64,000 bases of DNA from Aphrophora alni (Eukaryota > Arthropoda > Insecta > Hemiptera > Aphrophoridae), in the NCBI GenBank assembly GCA_963513935.1, contig OY740769.1, positions 32,825,120 to 32,889,119 on the forward strand, given 5' to 3'. A program made the position numbers and the translations under genes. Of the stretch, positions 1 to 12,665 are shown one piece after another. The notes under the pieces are model-generated. The model had not been told where the DNA came from and did no database searches. It saw only the letters and a program-made list of their open reading frames with translations. How positions within the stretch are numbered: the first letter of the stretch is position 1; each line of letters starts with the position of its first letter.

Positions 1-714
1 AACGTATATCCACCTCTAGTTCTGTTGTAGCCAACCTCTATTTTTTATTTATATCTAATTTTTATATTAATTTCTATTATTAATATTAATTTCTATTAAT
101 ATTAATCTCTTAATTAAATTACAAACCAGCTTGTTTATATTACATTATAAAATCTCTTTCAAAAGGAAGACGTTTCAAAATAGTTCTCTGATTTTTTTTT
201 ATCTAATAAGCTCTCGCAGGCTGCTAGTTGGACAACCCTGCGCTAATTTATCTTCTTCATTTAATGTCCAAAAATAACATTTTATGTATTTACAAATTCT
301 CAGAAACGTCGTGGTGTTCATGCTTTATTTTCCACATACACCCGAACTGTTATTTTCTCGTACCTTGTTTAGCGCATAGTTTTTGGAACGTAACCTTCAC
401 ATTTTATCTAAACAGTTTGTGGACCGATTTGAGTACAGTATCGAGTTTCAATTTTCGGCTAAACTTTGTTTTTTTGTGGAGATGGCAACGCACAATTTAC
501 TTTTTTTTATGTTTTGTTTTGTGTAGGCCTATGTAAGTGAGAAAAGGTTTACACACTATTTATATTGGGACAATATGATCACCGATCTTACTATGAAATA
601 TTCAAGTTAAAATTGGCAACACTGTATTTTACTTTAACCTGAAATCACTATTTAAATTTATTGCTTTTATATTTAAGCATATCAATTCCATTTTATGATA
701 TTAATGAGAACTCC
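1..714. other. AT-rich spacer, nothing recognised
   Basis: There are short open frames only, none with a recognisable domain. One TAGGCCTA octamer lies at 524-531. Confidence 0.5.
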
Positions 715-945
715 ACGGTTGATCTAGTGGTTACCGCTTACGATCAATTCCTGATTTAATTTTCACGGGGAGGTGGGGGGGAGGGGTTTAAAATGAGAAT
801 GGACTACAATTAGTAATTAATTCTGATAGAAGACTAGAATTACGACTATGTGAACTTGGTTTGCTGACCACACAAAAACCAGTTCAGAAGGTCTAGCCCT
901 TCACGGGCTGTTGCACCAGAGGTTTATTATTATTGAATAACCATA
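715..945 (+). mobile_element. tRNA-derived SINE relic
   Basis: TTGATCTAGTGGTTA resembles a tRNA D-arm/A box, and CGATCAATTCC about 15 bases on resembles a weak B box. A body of about 170 bases follows and ends with CCCTTCACGGGCTGTTGCA, then a TTATTATTA tail. This order (Pol III promoter, body, simple tail) is that of a SINE. There is no second copy in the window to define its ends. Confidence 0.45.
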
Positions 946-1725
946 GCATTATTCCCACAGAGTTGTTGTTCTTGTTCAGTAACTTATATCGTACTATATA
1001 GGAGAGGATTATTATCTGTGTTAACAAATATCTATAGATGGTACCGAAATGTTTGAACTGAATTATTGTCGGTTATCTAGATTTCATCACACCTCTAATA
1101 GCTAACTCATTACGCTAGATATTTAGTTACAACAAAGCCACAACAGGTTCAGTTAGGTTGACATAAATTGTAAATTCAAATAGTTCAAAATATTTTCAAC
1201 AAAAAAAGTGTTGTAAATACGTAATATATAAAACATCGTAGCATTCTAAAAACCCTATAAATACTTCTAGAGTAAAGATTTCGTACCAGTTGCAATCTTA
1301 ATTATAACGATACTCTCCTTGTATAAAATTCGCAACAATTGTAGCTATAGCAATTTCATCCCACTAATTTATGCACTGTAGTAATGTAGAATTTGTGTGT
1401 ATAATTTCTTTTACTTTTTATACATCCCCCCCCCATTTTGATTTTAATGATATCGGTTTAAAGTTCAAACGAGTGAATCAAATTTATTATGTTGATATAT
1501 TTTGAAACATTAACATTTCTATTTGTTTCTCAAATGTGCTTCTATGACCCAAGAGAGTCGTCGCATAGTAACTTACTTACGAATTGGAGGTTTTTTTACG
1601 TTATGGGTTTTCACATTGGTTGGTGTCATAAACTTTCACATTTAATCAAAATTTGATAGAAATAACTTGAACCATTTTAAGATATTCCACCTCCCACCTA
1701 AAATTGGAGCCGTGGTTAATTTTCG

Positions 1726-1764
<39 letters not shown>

Positions 1765-3371
1765 TAACTGACGAATGTCTCTAGTTTGTGTGTAGGGGGC
1801 CTATTTAGATTTCTACATAGTTGAGTCAGAAAGTTAATGCAGTGTTTTCTGAACGGAATCGTGCTGATATATAGATGTGAAACTGATTAACACATGTTTG
1901 TTAAATTAAAGGCTATTGTTTTCAGTAACCAATCAGGGCACGGGATGGTTTTTGATGAAATGTTTGTATATTTAATTTCTTAAGCGTTACTTTTGTTTCA
2001 AGTAAATCAATTGTTGTTTTCAAACATTTTGACTTTGTTTTAAAGTTCAATACGCCGAGGGGTCGTAAAAATATTTGTTTCTTAACTTCATTTGGAACGT
2101 TTGAAAGTTAATAAAATCCCATTTTTCTTTAAATACGTGAAGAAAAAAATGATGATAAATGAGTAGCTTATAAATTTAAGTTAGGATAAATACAATGCAG
2201 ACGTTCGGTTCGTCGCGAGCTATCTATTATAGCTGGAAAGGTGTTTTCGGCGAGACATAATATATGTAAATTGTTCTGTATTTAAAAAATTTAAAAAATC
2301 ATTCAAATAAAATAATAGCAATATTGCATTTTACTAATTTCTAGCCACTTGTTTAACACCTACACCTCACTTTAAAAGGTTATTTAAATAATTTAGCTAC
2401 TTTGAGGGTAGTAAAATAAGCATAACTGGATGATTAAAATAGCCTTAATTTTTTTCCCTGTTTTTTCATAGTTTGGGGGTGGTATTTAGTTAAACAAATT
2501 ATTTGTTGGCTGTTTTGGTGATTTATAGAAAAGTGGACATATAAATAGTAAACAAAATCCAATTGGTTCGATTAGAACGTAACTCAACACAGGTATTAAG
2601 TAATTTTATAACTAACAACTGTTCTCTCAACATTTTACTCTAAAATTAGTTGAACGAGTTAATATATAAAAACTATTGGGCTTTTAGAACGATTTGTATT
2701 GATAGTGTTGGCATACAAAAATGATGGGTGATTCTTAGCATGTTTATAGGCCTACTCCAAGTCAAACTAAAAGTGCATCAAGAAATCAGTTTCTTAGCGT
2801 AGGTTGACTGTAGTCATGCGGAAATGCCCTTCCTTTTCATATCACGCACATTGGCAAACATTAATCTTGTATTGTTATTATCATCATGAGTCTAAGAGTG
2901 ACGTGGGCGTGTGGCGAACTTCCAACAACGATTTATACTTTCAAGATGCAAACATTCTCACACAACGAAACGCAAAACCAATCAAACTCAGATTTTAGTT
3001 GGGAAAGTGTCCGATTTGAGACTGAAACTCAAAGTACCGTTTATTTTCAAAATTAGCGCTATCGATTTTTATAAAATTTTAATATTAATACTCTAAAGAA
3101 GAAACAAACTGTAGTACAGCCGATTTAGCATCACGAATTGTGTTGATTTACTGTTTTGGGGGTTTTATTAGTATTTAACAAAATAGTAATAGTAATTCTT
3201 ATGTTGTACGGATGATGTGGGTTGGGCAGAATGAAGGTTTCGCTACCGGTTGGAGCTGTCCACTTTTCTGGTTTAAAAATTATTTGATAATGCTGGATTG
3301 TGCATAAGTTATTATTAATATGGGCTTTAATCGGACATTTTCTATCATTTGTGTATATTAAAACTAATACA
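946..3371. other. AT-rich spacer with T32 tract
   Basis: No gene is recognised. A run of 32 T lies at 1728-1759, and a TAGGCCTA octamer at 2747-2754. Short open frames at 2804-3096 overlap one another and show no domain. Confidence 0.5.
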
Positions 3372-3408
3372 CGACGTTTCGAGAGTATAAATCAACTCTC
3401 ATTATCAA
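3372..3408 (-). other. hammerhead-ribozyme-like motif (Penelope-type terminus)
   Basis: On the minus strand: TTGATAA (for CUGANGA), a stem GAGAGT...ACTCTC closing an 8-base loop, then GAAACGTCG. This is the layout of the minimal hammerhead found in Penelope-like element termini. The first core box has two changes from consensus, so activity is doubtful. Confidence 0.45.
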
Positions 3409-4089
3409 CTGTAAAACTACAACACTAAAAGAGAAAAATATCGACATAGTTTAGTAGCCTAGAGCCATGTTGTTAACTAAAACTAAATTTATAATCTAAG
3501 AAAAGAACTTAAGTCTAGTCCTGAGAGTAAATTCTAAGACTAAATCAACCGTGATCAGATAAAGCCACAACATACAGGTGATACAGGCCCAACTACACAA
3601 CGGATGGTAAGCAATTAATGTTTTGAGAAAGTTATCCTCGATCGCGTCATGATTCCCATTTGTAGAATAAGTAGCAAAAATTTCATCCTTACTGAAAATG
3701 AAACAATTTTTATCTCCGATTTTTAATATAGTTTTTATAAACGGAAGCCATAATGGCCTCATTTCTAAACTGGTTTGGCTGATAGGATTGTCTGATAGCT
3801 TTATGTATCAATTACTTTTCGTTTATACAAGTTTTTGATAGTGTATTATTTTTGCCGCTTTTCAATTAAATTTGTGATTTTCGGACCAAATATGTTTAGC
3901 TAGCGAGAGCTATAACAACTAGACCATCGGAGGACTCTGCCAAAATCATACCTGTAAAAACTTAAGACTTACATCTACTTTAGTATAAGCTATAGGTTAG
4001 GTTGCTTAGGCAAACAGTATTATAATCTTTAAGATTCTAAATGTATTGGTTATTTGTGATATTTTGTATTAAATTCGAATTTTTATGAC

Positions 4090-6260
4090 AGCTTCCAAAG
4101 ATCATTTCCTTTGGGAAGGGTAACTAATAAATTTTATTTAGGTCCTTAGAGGCTACATTTTAGTGGAATTTGATCAAAATCGTTACAGTGGATTTCGAGA
4201 AAATCAGAAAGTTGAATTATGGTCCTTAATCACCTTTCTAAGACAACTCCTCATCTCAACTTGTATTTTTGTTGATATGATCTCAAATATTATATACTTC
4301 CGTTTGATTAGATCTTTAGTTTAGTGTAAAGCTTTGTGAGAAAGTTTTTCGATATTTTTGTCTGTCTTATCATCTATGCAATGTTTTACAGTCGAAACAA
4401 GTAGAACGATTTTTATGAAATTTCATACAAAGATATAATTTAGCCTTTTTTCAATAGCTCAAAAGAGTAGCTGCCATCTTCAGATTAAAAATTCACTTCC
4501 GTACTTTAAAATTACTAATGAACCGTACTTTTCTTTCATGGATCATTCCTCCCCCCTTCCCGATAATGCCTCCTCCGGCTCCGGCATACTTGGAAAATGG
4601 CGACCAATACTTTTTGTTTTGAGTTATCAGGTAATACATTTTATCACATTAGTTACAGCCAATTTCGATAAAAAAAAATTATACTATGGTTCTTTATTAC
4701 ATTTATGTAATAGGTTTTGTTAAACAATATTTTTTAATTTTAGTTTTCTGTTTAAGTTCTGATAACGTTTTATTTTTTAATAATTCAAATTTGAGAGAAG
4801 TTGCCAAAATTATAAGTTCAGATTTATTGAGTACATAATTATTAAACGGCGGTAAGAGTTCTTTTCGGTATTTTTTAAATTACTCGTAATTTCCTTTTAT
4901 TTGCTGTTGGAACATTGGTTTGGGTTATAAATGTATAAATTTTTAAAAACCAGTCGCTTTCATAGATTTTGACATATTCAAACTCTTAGGGCTCCATGGC
5001 TCATTCCCCCGTTTTAACTAACGAACCGGTATTTTTTTCAGAAAATGGCGACTAATAAGTTTGGTTTGGGTCCGTAGAGGTAACATGTTCGACAAATTTC
5101 ATCAAAATCGATGCTATTATAAATTTTAGTTTTCCTATTTTTATTTTTAGATTGATTTGTAATTACAACGTGTACACAGTTTATTGTGTACCCCTATCGT
5201 CTAAATATTTCATTCCCTGATAAATAATAATATCAGTCTTGTGACGTGCAATGATCCCCAATAATGCCAGACATACGTCACACACGAGGAGTCACGACTT
5301 CTGTCCACCGGAAGTATGCTATATAAACACGACGCATCAACGGAAATGTTGAACTTACTTATGACTCATCCTTCTTAGTGTCCATCCGTCCGTCTTTGTT
5401 TAACTAGTCTATTCATCCGTTCCTTATAACGGTCCATGCATCTGTTCAACTTCGGCTTTTAAATTTGAAATATTCTTTTCTAAAACGAAACTAATTACTG
5501 TTTGGAAAAAAGGATGTCTCATTTAGTCGTTGTGGATTCAGTCACGTTTGTGGGCGTGGCCGAGGTAAATTGGAAGCGTTGTGTGAACTCGGTGGAAAGA
5601 GGAAGGTAATAAGAAATAAACCGTGCAAAAATATCGACCTAACTTTCTCACACAGCTATCCACAAAATCAAGATACAAACTTTAGGTCTAACGTTTTGAT
5701 CAAGGACCCATCTAATACCAACAAAACGGTATTGGTCGGATTCTCTCAAATGTCGGTTTGTGCGTTTACGATTAAAACAAAGAATGAACCATTAATAAGA
5801 GTAACAGTAGTTTTGTAGTAAAAGTTGGAATAATTTCATAATCGGAGTAAGCGATTCGGGTAAAATTTTGGTGAAATGAAAAATTGTAACCTAAACCAAC
5901 GTCCCAAACCACAAATAAAAGGAAATTCTACTTCCTGAGTAATTTTAATAATTCCGAAATGAACCAAGATCATAGTCGGATTCGTTGTTTTTTAACCATG
6001 AACTTAATTTTCTTTTTATTTGCTATTTGCTCTAACTCGCTATTTCATATAACTTGTTTCAAATGTTTCACCGAAATTGTTCGAGCCAATATTCAAATAT
6101 CACAACCTTTACAACAAGATTCGTTTCGCTTTTTTAAACATTATTACTAGAACCTGCATTTTTTATTATATTGCGATCACTATTTTTTTTGAGTCTTGGA
6201 GCTTACATTTTAGTATAATTTCATTAAAATCGTTTTAGCCCATTTTAAAATCAGTAGAAT
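4090..6260. repeat. cluster of diverged dispersed repeats
   Basis: Three stretches share a ground plan: 4120-4200, 5040-5125 and 6185-6250. Each reads roughly GGTCC/TTAGAGG..ACAT followed by AATTTCATCAAAATCG. A further segment at 4360-4460 (GTCGAAACAAGTAGAACG, TATAATTTAGCC) has the look of a repeat tail. A reading frame at 5570-5818 and another at 5959-6150 show no recognisable domain. I see no host gene. Confidence 0.4.
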
Positions 6261-6537
6261 GAGTTCCTATTGTATGTTGACTTCTCCCCTTAATTTTGAT
6301 CTTTATTATTGTATGAGAAAGTTTATGAATAATTTATTTTACGAAATTACTGTTCACAAAATAGGTCTCATTTCGTCGTTTCTTCAGTCATGTTCGAGGA
6401 CGTGATCAAAGCTCTCCCTCTCCCCTCACGACAGATAAATATTATTCCAACAACTACTTTATTTGGTACCCACAACATAATTTTCTCTATATTCTGGATA
6501 GGCTATGTAAAATAAATCAAATAAAAAAAAATTTTTT

Positions 6538-6947
6538 TTAACATACCACGTTTTTAAAACGAACTAAAAAGTATAAAATAATTTTTCATGACCCTTCTAC
6601 AATTTTGAGGGAGGATTGTTAGTGGCTATGGATATATTTGGAATACTTGGAGAGAAAAACGTGGGGCACAGGCAATCTATGTTAAATTACAGTGAATCTC
6701 ATTTCCGATTCGCTGAAATTAGCTGTGAATTCATCTGAATTGTCTACTTGTATTATTTACTGGCTGCGCCCCACGTTTTTCTCTCCAAATATATCCATAG
6801 CCACTAACAATCCTCCCTCAAAATTGTAGAAGGGTCATGGAAAATTATTTTATACTTTTTAGTTCGTTTTAAAAACGTGGCGTTTAAATTTATATATATT
6901 GATTTATTATTATACTTTTCAGTTAGTTTTAAAAACATAGTATGTTA
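6538..6947. mobile_element. palindromic foldback element
   Basis: Two inverted arms of about 120-130 bases (6539-6668 and 6767-6885) flank a loop of about 100 bases. The arms differ by a 9-base insertion (GTATTCCAA on the reverse strand of the left arm) and a few substitutions. A third, diverged copy of the outer end follows at 6909-6947 and finishes TATGTTAA, mirroring the TTAACATA at the left edge. No coding capacity is visible. It is consistent with a foldback or MITE-type element with TTAA at each end. Confidence 0.7.
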
Positions 6948-7159
6948 ATTTTTTTTTTTTTTTTAATTAGATTTATTATATTATTAATCCAATAACTCTC
7001 ACAAGCCGTGAAAAATTTGCCTCATCCTACTTCAATATTCCGGTTACCATTCAAAAGCGATAACGCGCTAAAAAAATCTGTATCTCATTGGCCAATTTTC
7101 ATTTGTTTAAATAACTATTGTTTAAACAAATGTAGAGACAAGAAAGCAACTGAATATTG

Positions 7160-7290
7160 TATAGTGATCCAATTCTGACCTATGTTCAAAATTTCAGGTA
7201 TCTAGCTTATCGGGAAGTTAGTTAAACTCGATTGCAAAATTCCACCCGGACAGACTGACAGATATGACGGAAACCGAACTAATAAAAACG
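7160..7290 (+). repeat. repeat relic with GACAGACTGACAG motif
   Basis: The segment AATTTCAGGTATCTAGC...CCACCCGGACAGACTGAC has the form of a widespread insect repeat tail. No second copy in the window confirms it. Confidence 0.25.
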
Positions 7291-10200
7291 TAGTAAAATA
7301 AAAATGAGTTTAGTAAATATGAACTTCTTTTCTACCCAAGCGTTGAAGTCTCCCATATAATACAACATTTTGCACAGTGAATAGACGAATGCTTGTGTTT
7401 ACAATCAGGAAAATGTTAAAAACATAATTATACTATTTAAAACTAATATTATTATTTACTAGTTTTTTTTTTCAACTTAATACTTGTAATTAAACAGAGT
7501 TTTAATTAAATCTTTTATGATATAATGTTACATTGTTATTAATTTTGTATTATCTAACTTTAAAGCCATTGATTAATAAACAAAGTAACTGAAAATAATC
7601 AAGTTGTAAGCCATTATACTTTCTATTACACAACGTATACAGACTGTGTTGATGTGTGTTACCCCCGTATTGTGTGTTATCTCCCCCCCTCCGTATTGAT
7701 TCCAAACTAATGCCGTATTTATTTAGTGTAATTTCGATACATGTTACATTTTATGACGATGCACATTTTTGGTCGTTGTCGTGAAAGTATAATACAATTT
7801 TTAAATGCAAAATTAGTGTTGCGACACATATTTAGGCCTATTTAAAGACATCAAGCCACAACCTATTTTTTAAAGATATTATTTTGTTTTATTGGCATAT
7901 TTGTATTACCCAATATATAAATTAAAATAGGCCTAAATCTTCTGTGAACACTGTGGTGAAATTTATAACAATTTAGTAGTGATTAAATTAATAGATCTAT
8001 GATTTAGAAATTTTATTGAAAAGAGGAAAACTATTGACATTATTTTGGGTGGTAAAAGGCAATGCTGATTCATGTACTATTAACTCGTTTATTACAGATA
8101 TTTCAATTAACTTTTAAGATATCGAATCCAATATGAACAACCCAACAAAATTACCCCAAATGTTAAACTACACTATAGTGCTTAAAACTGGACTTTAGTA
8201 TTAAATGTTTTGTGTACATTTAATAAAATGTGTGTCAATTTTGTATAGTTGGGTGTAGCCACTTTTTCCCCATTTTTTAAAACCCAAACATATACTGTGA
8301 ACAACCTTTTTTTCTTAACCTGAAACGAGAATTTAATCTAATGTGTTACATTTGGATCTAAAATATTTATTTCATTTTCAAGATGGCGGTAAGAAATGAG
8401 TAACAACTTAAAATACTAATTTATACACCAGATATGATATTATAGGTTGGAATCCATATGACAAAACTTGTAGAAAATATTAGAAAACTCATCACGTGTT
8501 ATGTTTATGTATAACCATATTTATATCATCTGAGCCCTCGATATGGTTTACATAATCGTCCTTACATACTCAAGCTTTCCGCTGTAAAATTATCAGTAGT
8601 CAAGTCAAAATTGCAAAAAAACACTCTGGATCTGTGAGGTACAATGTCATACCTTAAATAGGTTCTTACTGACATGTTAAAGTTTTTAAAAAAAAAAAGT
8701 TCCTATTTGGAGGGGAGTGTAATTTTGTATTAACAATTTAATTTGTAAAATGGTTCTTCTTTTTAGTTTATTAAATATAGTTCCTATTTTATAGCTCTTC
8801 TGAACAAGATTAAAAAAAAAAAAAAGTTACAAGTAATAAGAGATTGGTTCGACGATGTTATTGTGTCTTGAATTTTTACATAACTTTAAAATTTACACAT
8901 ACCTATTTTAAACAATTAGCTGTAAATAAATATAGGTATTTTAATAAAACTAGGAAAAGGTGTTTTTATGAAGATTATGCTAAGTTGAGAGTCAAAAATT
9001 AAACAACCTAAAAAACGCTTTTTCGAAAAAGCTTGATGTTTTGTATAAATAAGTAAAACAGATCATACAGACTTTTAATATTTTAATTGTAGTTTTTTAA
9101 ATCACTTTATGATACCGTAAACTAGTCTAAATCTAAAGTGAAAGTTCAGGATGTCATGGGGGGGGGGAGTGATAAATCAAACTCTCTGTGATTCATACTG
9201 ACTGTCCCCCCTCTTTCTGGTGAACAAACAATTGAAACAGTTGTATGGGAACCGATGATCTTGTTACTTTACAGACACAGCAGGACATCTTAGAAGAATT
9301 TGACATGTTTGTCAGTTTGTATCAAGTAAGAATATGTGTACTGTAACTTACTTGTTAAAAGACAGGTTTGGTTAAAAGAATATTGAGGAAGTACTGTAAG
9401 GTTTCGTAGCTCCTCCCTGGCCGTAGTCAAGCTCAAAGTAGCTCAAACTATTTTCTACCCTCAAGGACCTGTTTCATAAAAAAAAAATAAGCTTATATTA
9501 TAGGTTATACAACGATAATATAAGGTAAACGAGCCTTCTGTTTCATAAAAATATAAACTTACAAAAAATTGTATAAGTGTCAGGCTGTAAATTATTAGTT
9601 ACATTATAAACGTAACAATCGTATCTGTTTCATAAACATAGTAGACTTTTATTTTAAAACAGTATATTTTATAAAATATATTGTATTAATATTGTTTAAC
9701 TTAATTGGTTATGCGCTTCCTTGCAATGATTTAGTTCCTAAAATTAAAATAAATAATGCATAACATTGATAACTTTATCACACAAAACCATCAATCCAAA
9801 TGTTGTTGAAATTTTTAAAGTTTTTGTCAAACCAATGTTCCAAATTACCACACCTGTGTAATTAAAAGTTAAAATAAACGTTTGTATTCACTCTTTTAGG
9901 AGATAACCAACATATTAGGGCTATATTTTAGAAAAAAATTGGATATACTTGTAGCCAATTTTTAGTAAATTACAATTGTACTTGGTCTTTTTATATGTAC
10001 CAACTTTTTGAGTCACAGATATTGAATTATAAAAGACCAAAACACTACGTTTTATAAAAAATAGGCTCTCTCTTTTGGGGGACACTGGACATCAACTTTG
10101 TGTTCCATTGAGGAGGGTACCTCAATACTGATATTTTTGCGGTACTTAACATAGGTTTTCTTGAACCATTACACACTTTATACTACGAATATAGACCATT

Positions 10201-11054
10201 AAATTTCTTAGGCCTACCTGATGCCACCAGTATTTAAAATGAAAATCTTCTGATATATTTGCGATTTCTGAGCACAAATAAACATTGGAGAGTATTGGTG
10301 TAGTAAAAGGATTAGTTTATCTTTATTATTGTGATCAGTCCAGTCCAATGGATACAAAGTAGGCTACAGTATTCTAGTAATTTTTGAGCCAATGGTTTTC
10401 TCCTTTTTCCTTGGTGATTGTTGGAAAAATGTGTCAAACTATTTAATTAACATTTCTAACGCTTTTCTTAACGAATTTAAATTACTAATGTTTTTTTTTT
10501 AATTTTTTTTTTTTAATTTTTTTTTTTTTTTTTTATGTTAGGCGTTGTACCAATAACAATCTACATTTGCGAAAATTAACCTAAAAAATATAAATTAAAA
10601 ATACCAGAGTGAACAAAACTGCTGAGTTGAGACTTATTAGTAGTATTATTTTATATTAACAAAATATTATACACTTACTTATAACAAAATGTTTTCCAGC
10701 TTATATTATAGTAGTAGTGTTATGAAACATCCACATTATGTGTTCATAAATGCTTTAGACCTAGGGGTCGCATCTTCCTTTATTTCCCTTTTCGGTTTTA
10801 TATATGGAACGTAAGCTCGCCTTTCCGAATCTTTCGTTAACCAGAAAAATCTGTGTGTAGCTTTATATATAGTTTCCAAATAAGTTGTCACCTCCTGCGC
10901 TCTGGTAAGTTCCACGAAAAATCATTATGGACGTCTATAAAAATTATCACCCAATAATGTCCAACTGTGGTTTCTGGGATAAAAATTAAAAGAATTGTGA
11001 ACAACATAACCTCAAAATAAAAACTAAATGTGCAAGAATAGCTATAGAAGTATT
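7291..11054. other. AT-rich spacer, nothing recognised
   Basis: There are no recognisable genes. TAGGCCTA octamers occur at 7833, 7928 and 10209. A phrase CTGTTTCATAAA occurs three times at 9467-9640. A G run lies near 9158 and long T runs near 10490-10534. Confidence 0.5.
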
Positions 11055-11566
11055 GTAGTTAGCAGTGGCGGATCTAGAATTTTATTTTGGAGGGGGCTGA
11101 ACAGGGGAAAATTTTGTGAAAGGACTTTCATATAATGAAGCGACCAAAACAGTAGTTTAACGTTGTTTTATGGAGTAAAAACGTGTGTTTCATATTAAAG
11201 GTTTTCAGAATGTTTTGTTTACTAATTTACTAATGAAATACATTAAAGTTAATAAAAGGCAGATTAAAAATGTGAAAAGGATTTATTTTTAAGTACATCG
11301 TACATTTAATATTTCAGAGTAGTTCTACTGGCTAGACATGAATAAATAATGACGGGGACACAGTTGGAATTTTTGTTTGGAGACTTGGAGTGATGGTCTG
11401 AGAACTAACACTGTCATTGTCTTCATCACTAGTCGCTGTAAAGGAACCGCAAACGCCTTGTGTGCTTTTGAGCAAACTTTAAATTTTCTTACAAAACATT
11501 TTTTAAAGGTTTTGGGGGGGCTTCAGCCCGAAAGCCCCCCCCCATAGATCCGCCACTGGTAGTTAG
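11055..11566. mobile_element. non-autonomous hAT-type element with 8-bp target duplication
   Basis: The element is 11063-11558 (496 bp). It begins CAGTGGCGGATCTA and ends TAGATCCGCCACTG, perfect inverted termini of 14 bases. It is flanked on both sides by GTAGTTAG (11055-11062 and 11559-11566), an 8-bp target-site duplication as made by hAT transposases. No transposase remains inside. The intact duplication and termini suggest a fairly recent insertion. Confidence 0.9.
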
Positions 11567-11869
11567 ATCAAATAAACTGTCAAATTTAGAGAGCAAGTTG
11601 TCTTTTAATACCCATACGTTCTAGATGAGCTTATTTTGACTATATGAATACAAAGGTCGAAGTCGGCAAGCGTGAGGATTGTGAAATATTAAAATAATCG
11701 TGTGCTCTGTCATATCAATGCTGAACTGAAACTAGTATTATTTTCCCCTATAATTAATTGACGAACATGAATTAAATGAATATAGTTTTGTATCTCCTTC
11801 CGTCTTAGAAGTCTAACGTACAGTTATGCTCTAGAAAAATGAAAACATGAATACTCAAGTGACATATGA

Positions 11870-12038
11870 CATATGACACGATATGTAGAACTGTGTGGAG
11901 ACGCGCAACGTGATATAACGCCATGGGAAATGCTGTTGTGTTGCGCTTCAGAAGTCGCAGGACATACCGTTGTAACGGAGTAAGGTTGTCCTCTGTTGTT
12001 CTTTAAATCAAAAAACAAGGTAGATTAATTGAGAAGAA
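11870..12038 (+). promoter_or_regulatory. CpG-rich patch, possible crb promoter
   Basis: From about 11880 to 12180 CG dinucleotides are frequent (for example gacgcgcaacg, gtcgcag, acgcgctcga), in sharp contrast to the AT-rich flanks. In insects with gene-body methylation such patches often mark promoters and first exons. There is no clear TATA box at a fixed distance. Some transposons in this window are also CpG-rich, so this is inference. Confidence 0.25.
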
Positions 12039-12198
12039 ATGTCGCGTACTGTTAGATTATTAGTGAGCCGAAACAGAGGATCTAGGGCAGTGTGTGAACA
12101 CGCGATTTCAAAATGTTTATACTGTGCTTCCATAATAATTAGACGCGCATTTCTTTTCCGTTTTTTGTGTACGCGCTCGATACCAAACCTCTATCCTG
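12039..12198 (+). CDS. candidate first coding exon of crb (uncertain)
   Basis: An ATG with a purine at -3 opens an Arg-rich reading frame (MSRTVRLLVSRNRGSRAV). The exon at 17118 needs an upstream exon ending one base into a codon. Donors in the right phase exist at 12046 (C|gtactg, giving a very short MSH leader), after TG.T (T|gtgaac, near 12098) and at 12198 (G|gtattg). The last would place a W-containing hydrophobic leader after a basic stretch, as in fly Crumbs. None of the donors is strong, and a Penelope-like terminus lies 170 bases downstream, so the ORF could be transposon-derived. Evidence is position, phase and CpG richness only. Confidence 0.28.
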
Positions 12199-12366
12199 GT
12201 ATTGAATGTGTAGATCATAAAGCTGTACAAAATGATTTATTAGACCTCATAAAGTCTCAAAGAACCTTGAACTACTGACACACTCCCCCCCCCCATTTGT
12301 TCCTATCATGTTCAGAGGTTAAACCTAACTCACAGTTATGGTTTAGTTGTTGTAGCTCATGTATCA
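12199..12366. other. short stretch between candidate exon and Penelope-type motif
   Basis: The open frame from 12039 continues to 12278, ending in VDHKAVQNDLLDLIKSQ. A C10 run lies near 12286. It may be the decayed 3' end of the element carrying the next motif. Confidence 0.3.
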
Positions 12367-12400
12367 TTGAGGATGGCGACTTTGTCGTTGAAACGCGTTT
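12367..12400 (+). other. hammerhead-ribozyme-like motif (Penelope-type terminus)
   Basis: TTGAGGA, then a stem GGCGAC-TTT-GTCGTT, then GAAACGCG. Only the first base of the CUGANGA box differs from the hammerhead core. The motif lies downstream of a decayed reading frame on the same strand, as expected for a Penelope-like element end. Confidence 0.5.
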
Positions 12401-12519
12401 GATTAAGTAAATGTAATTTTTGTGAGATCTTGTGTTCGAGCAATTTTACTATAATTGTTATAAAGTTGTGCTTTTAAGTTTTATGTTACGTTTATAATGA
12501 GTTTGACACCTATAATGAG

Positions 12520-12665
12520 TACAGATGTGGCAATCCTGAGGGCTCTAGCTGGATCGACACATTTTTTCATATAGTCTCTCTTTCATCTTTCCTATTAGGT
12601 CTGTCTTAACCAACTCTTGTTTTCTTCCGACCCTGAAACTATTACTATATTCAAGGTATAGGGGT
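12520..12665 (+). repeat. dispersed repeat family, copy A
   Basis: It contains GTGGCAATCCTGAGGG, the core CTCTCTTTCATCTTTCCTAT and the end CCGACCCTGAAACTATT. Copies B, C and D are at about 24630, 31265 and 37540. Confidence 0.75.

Noticed and set aside
228..536. 102-codon open frame near the window start
   Set aside because: Phe/Leu/Cys-rich with no domain, ordinary for T-rich noncoding DNA, and no splice or promoter context.
3496..3762. 88-codon minus-strand frame
   Set aside because: No similarity to any Penelope domain despite lying upstream of a ribozyme-like motif on the same strand.
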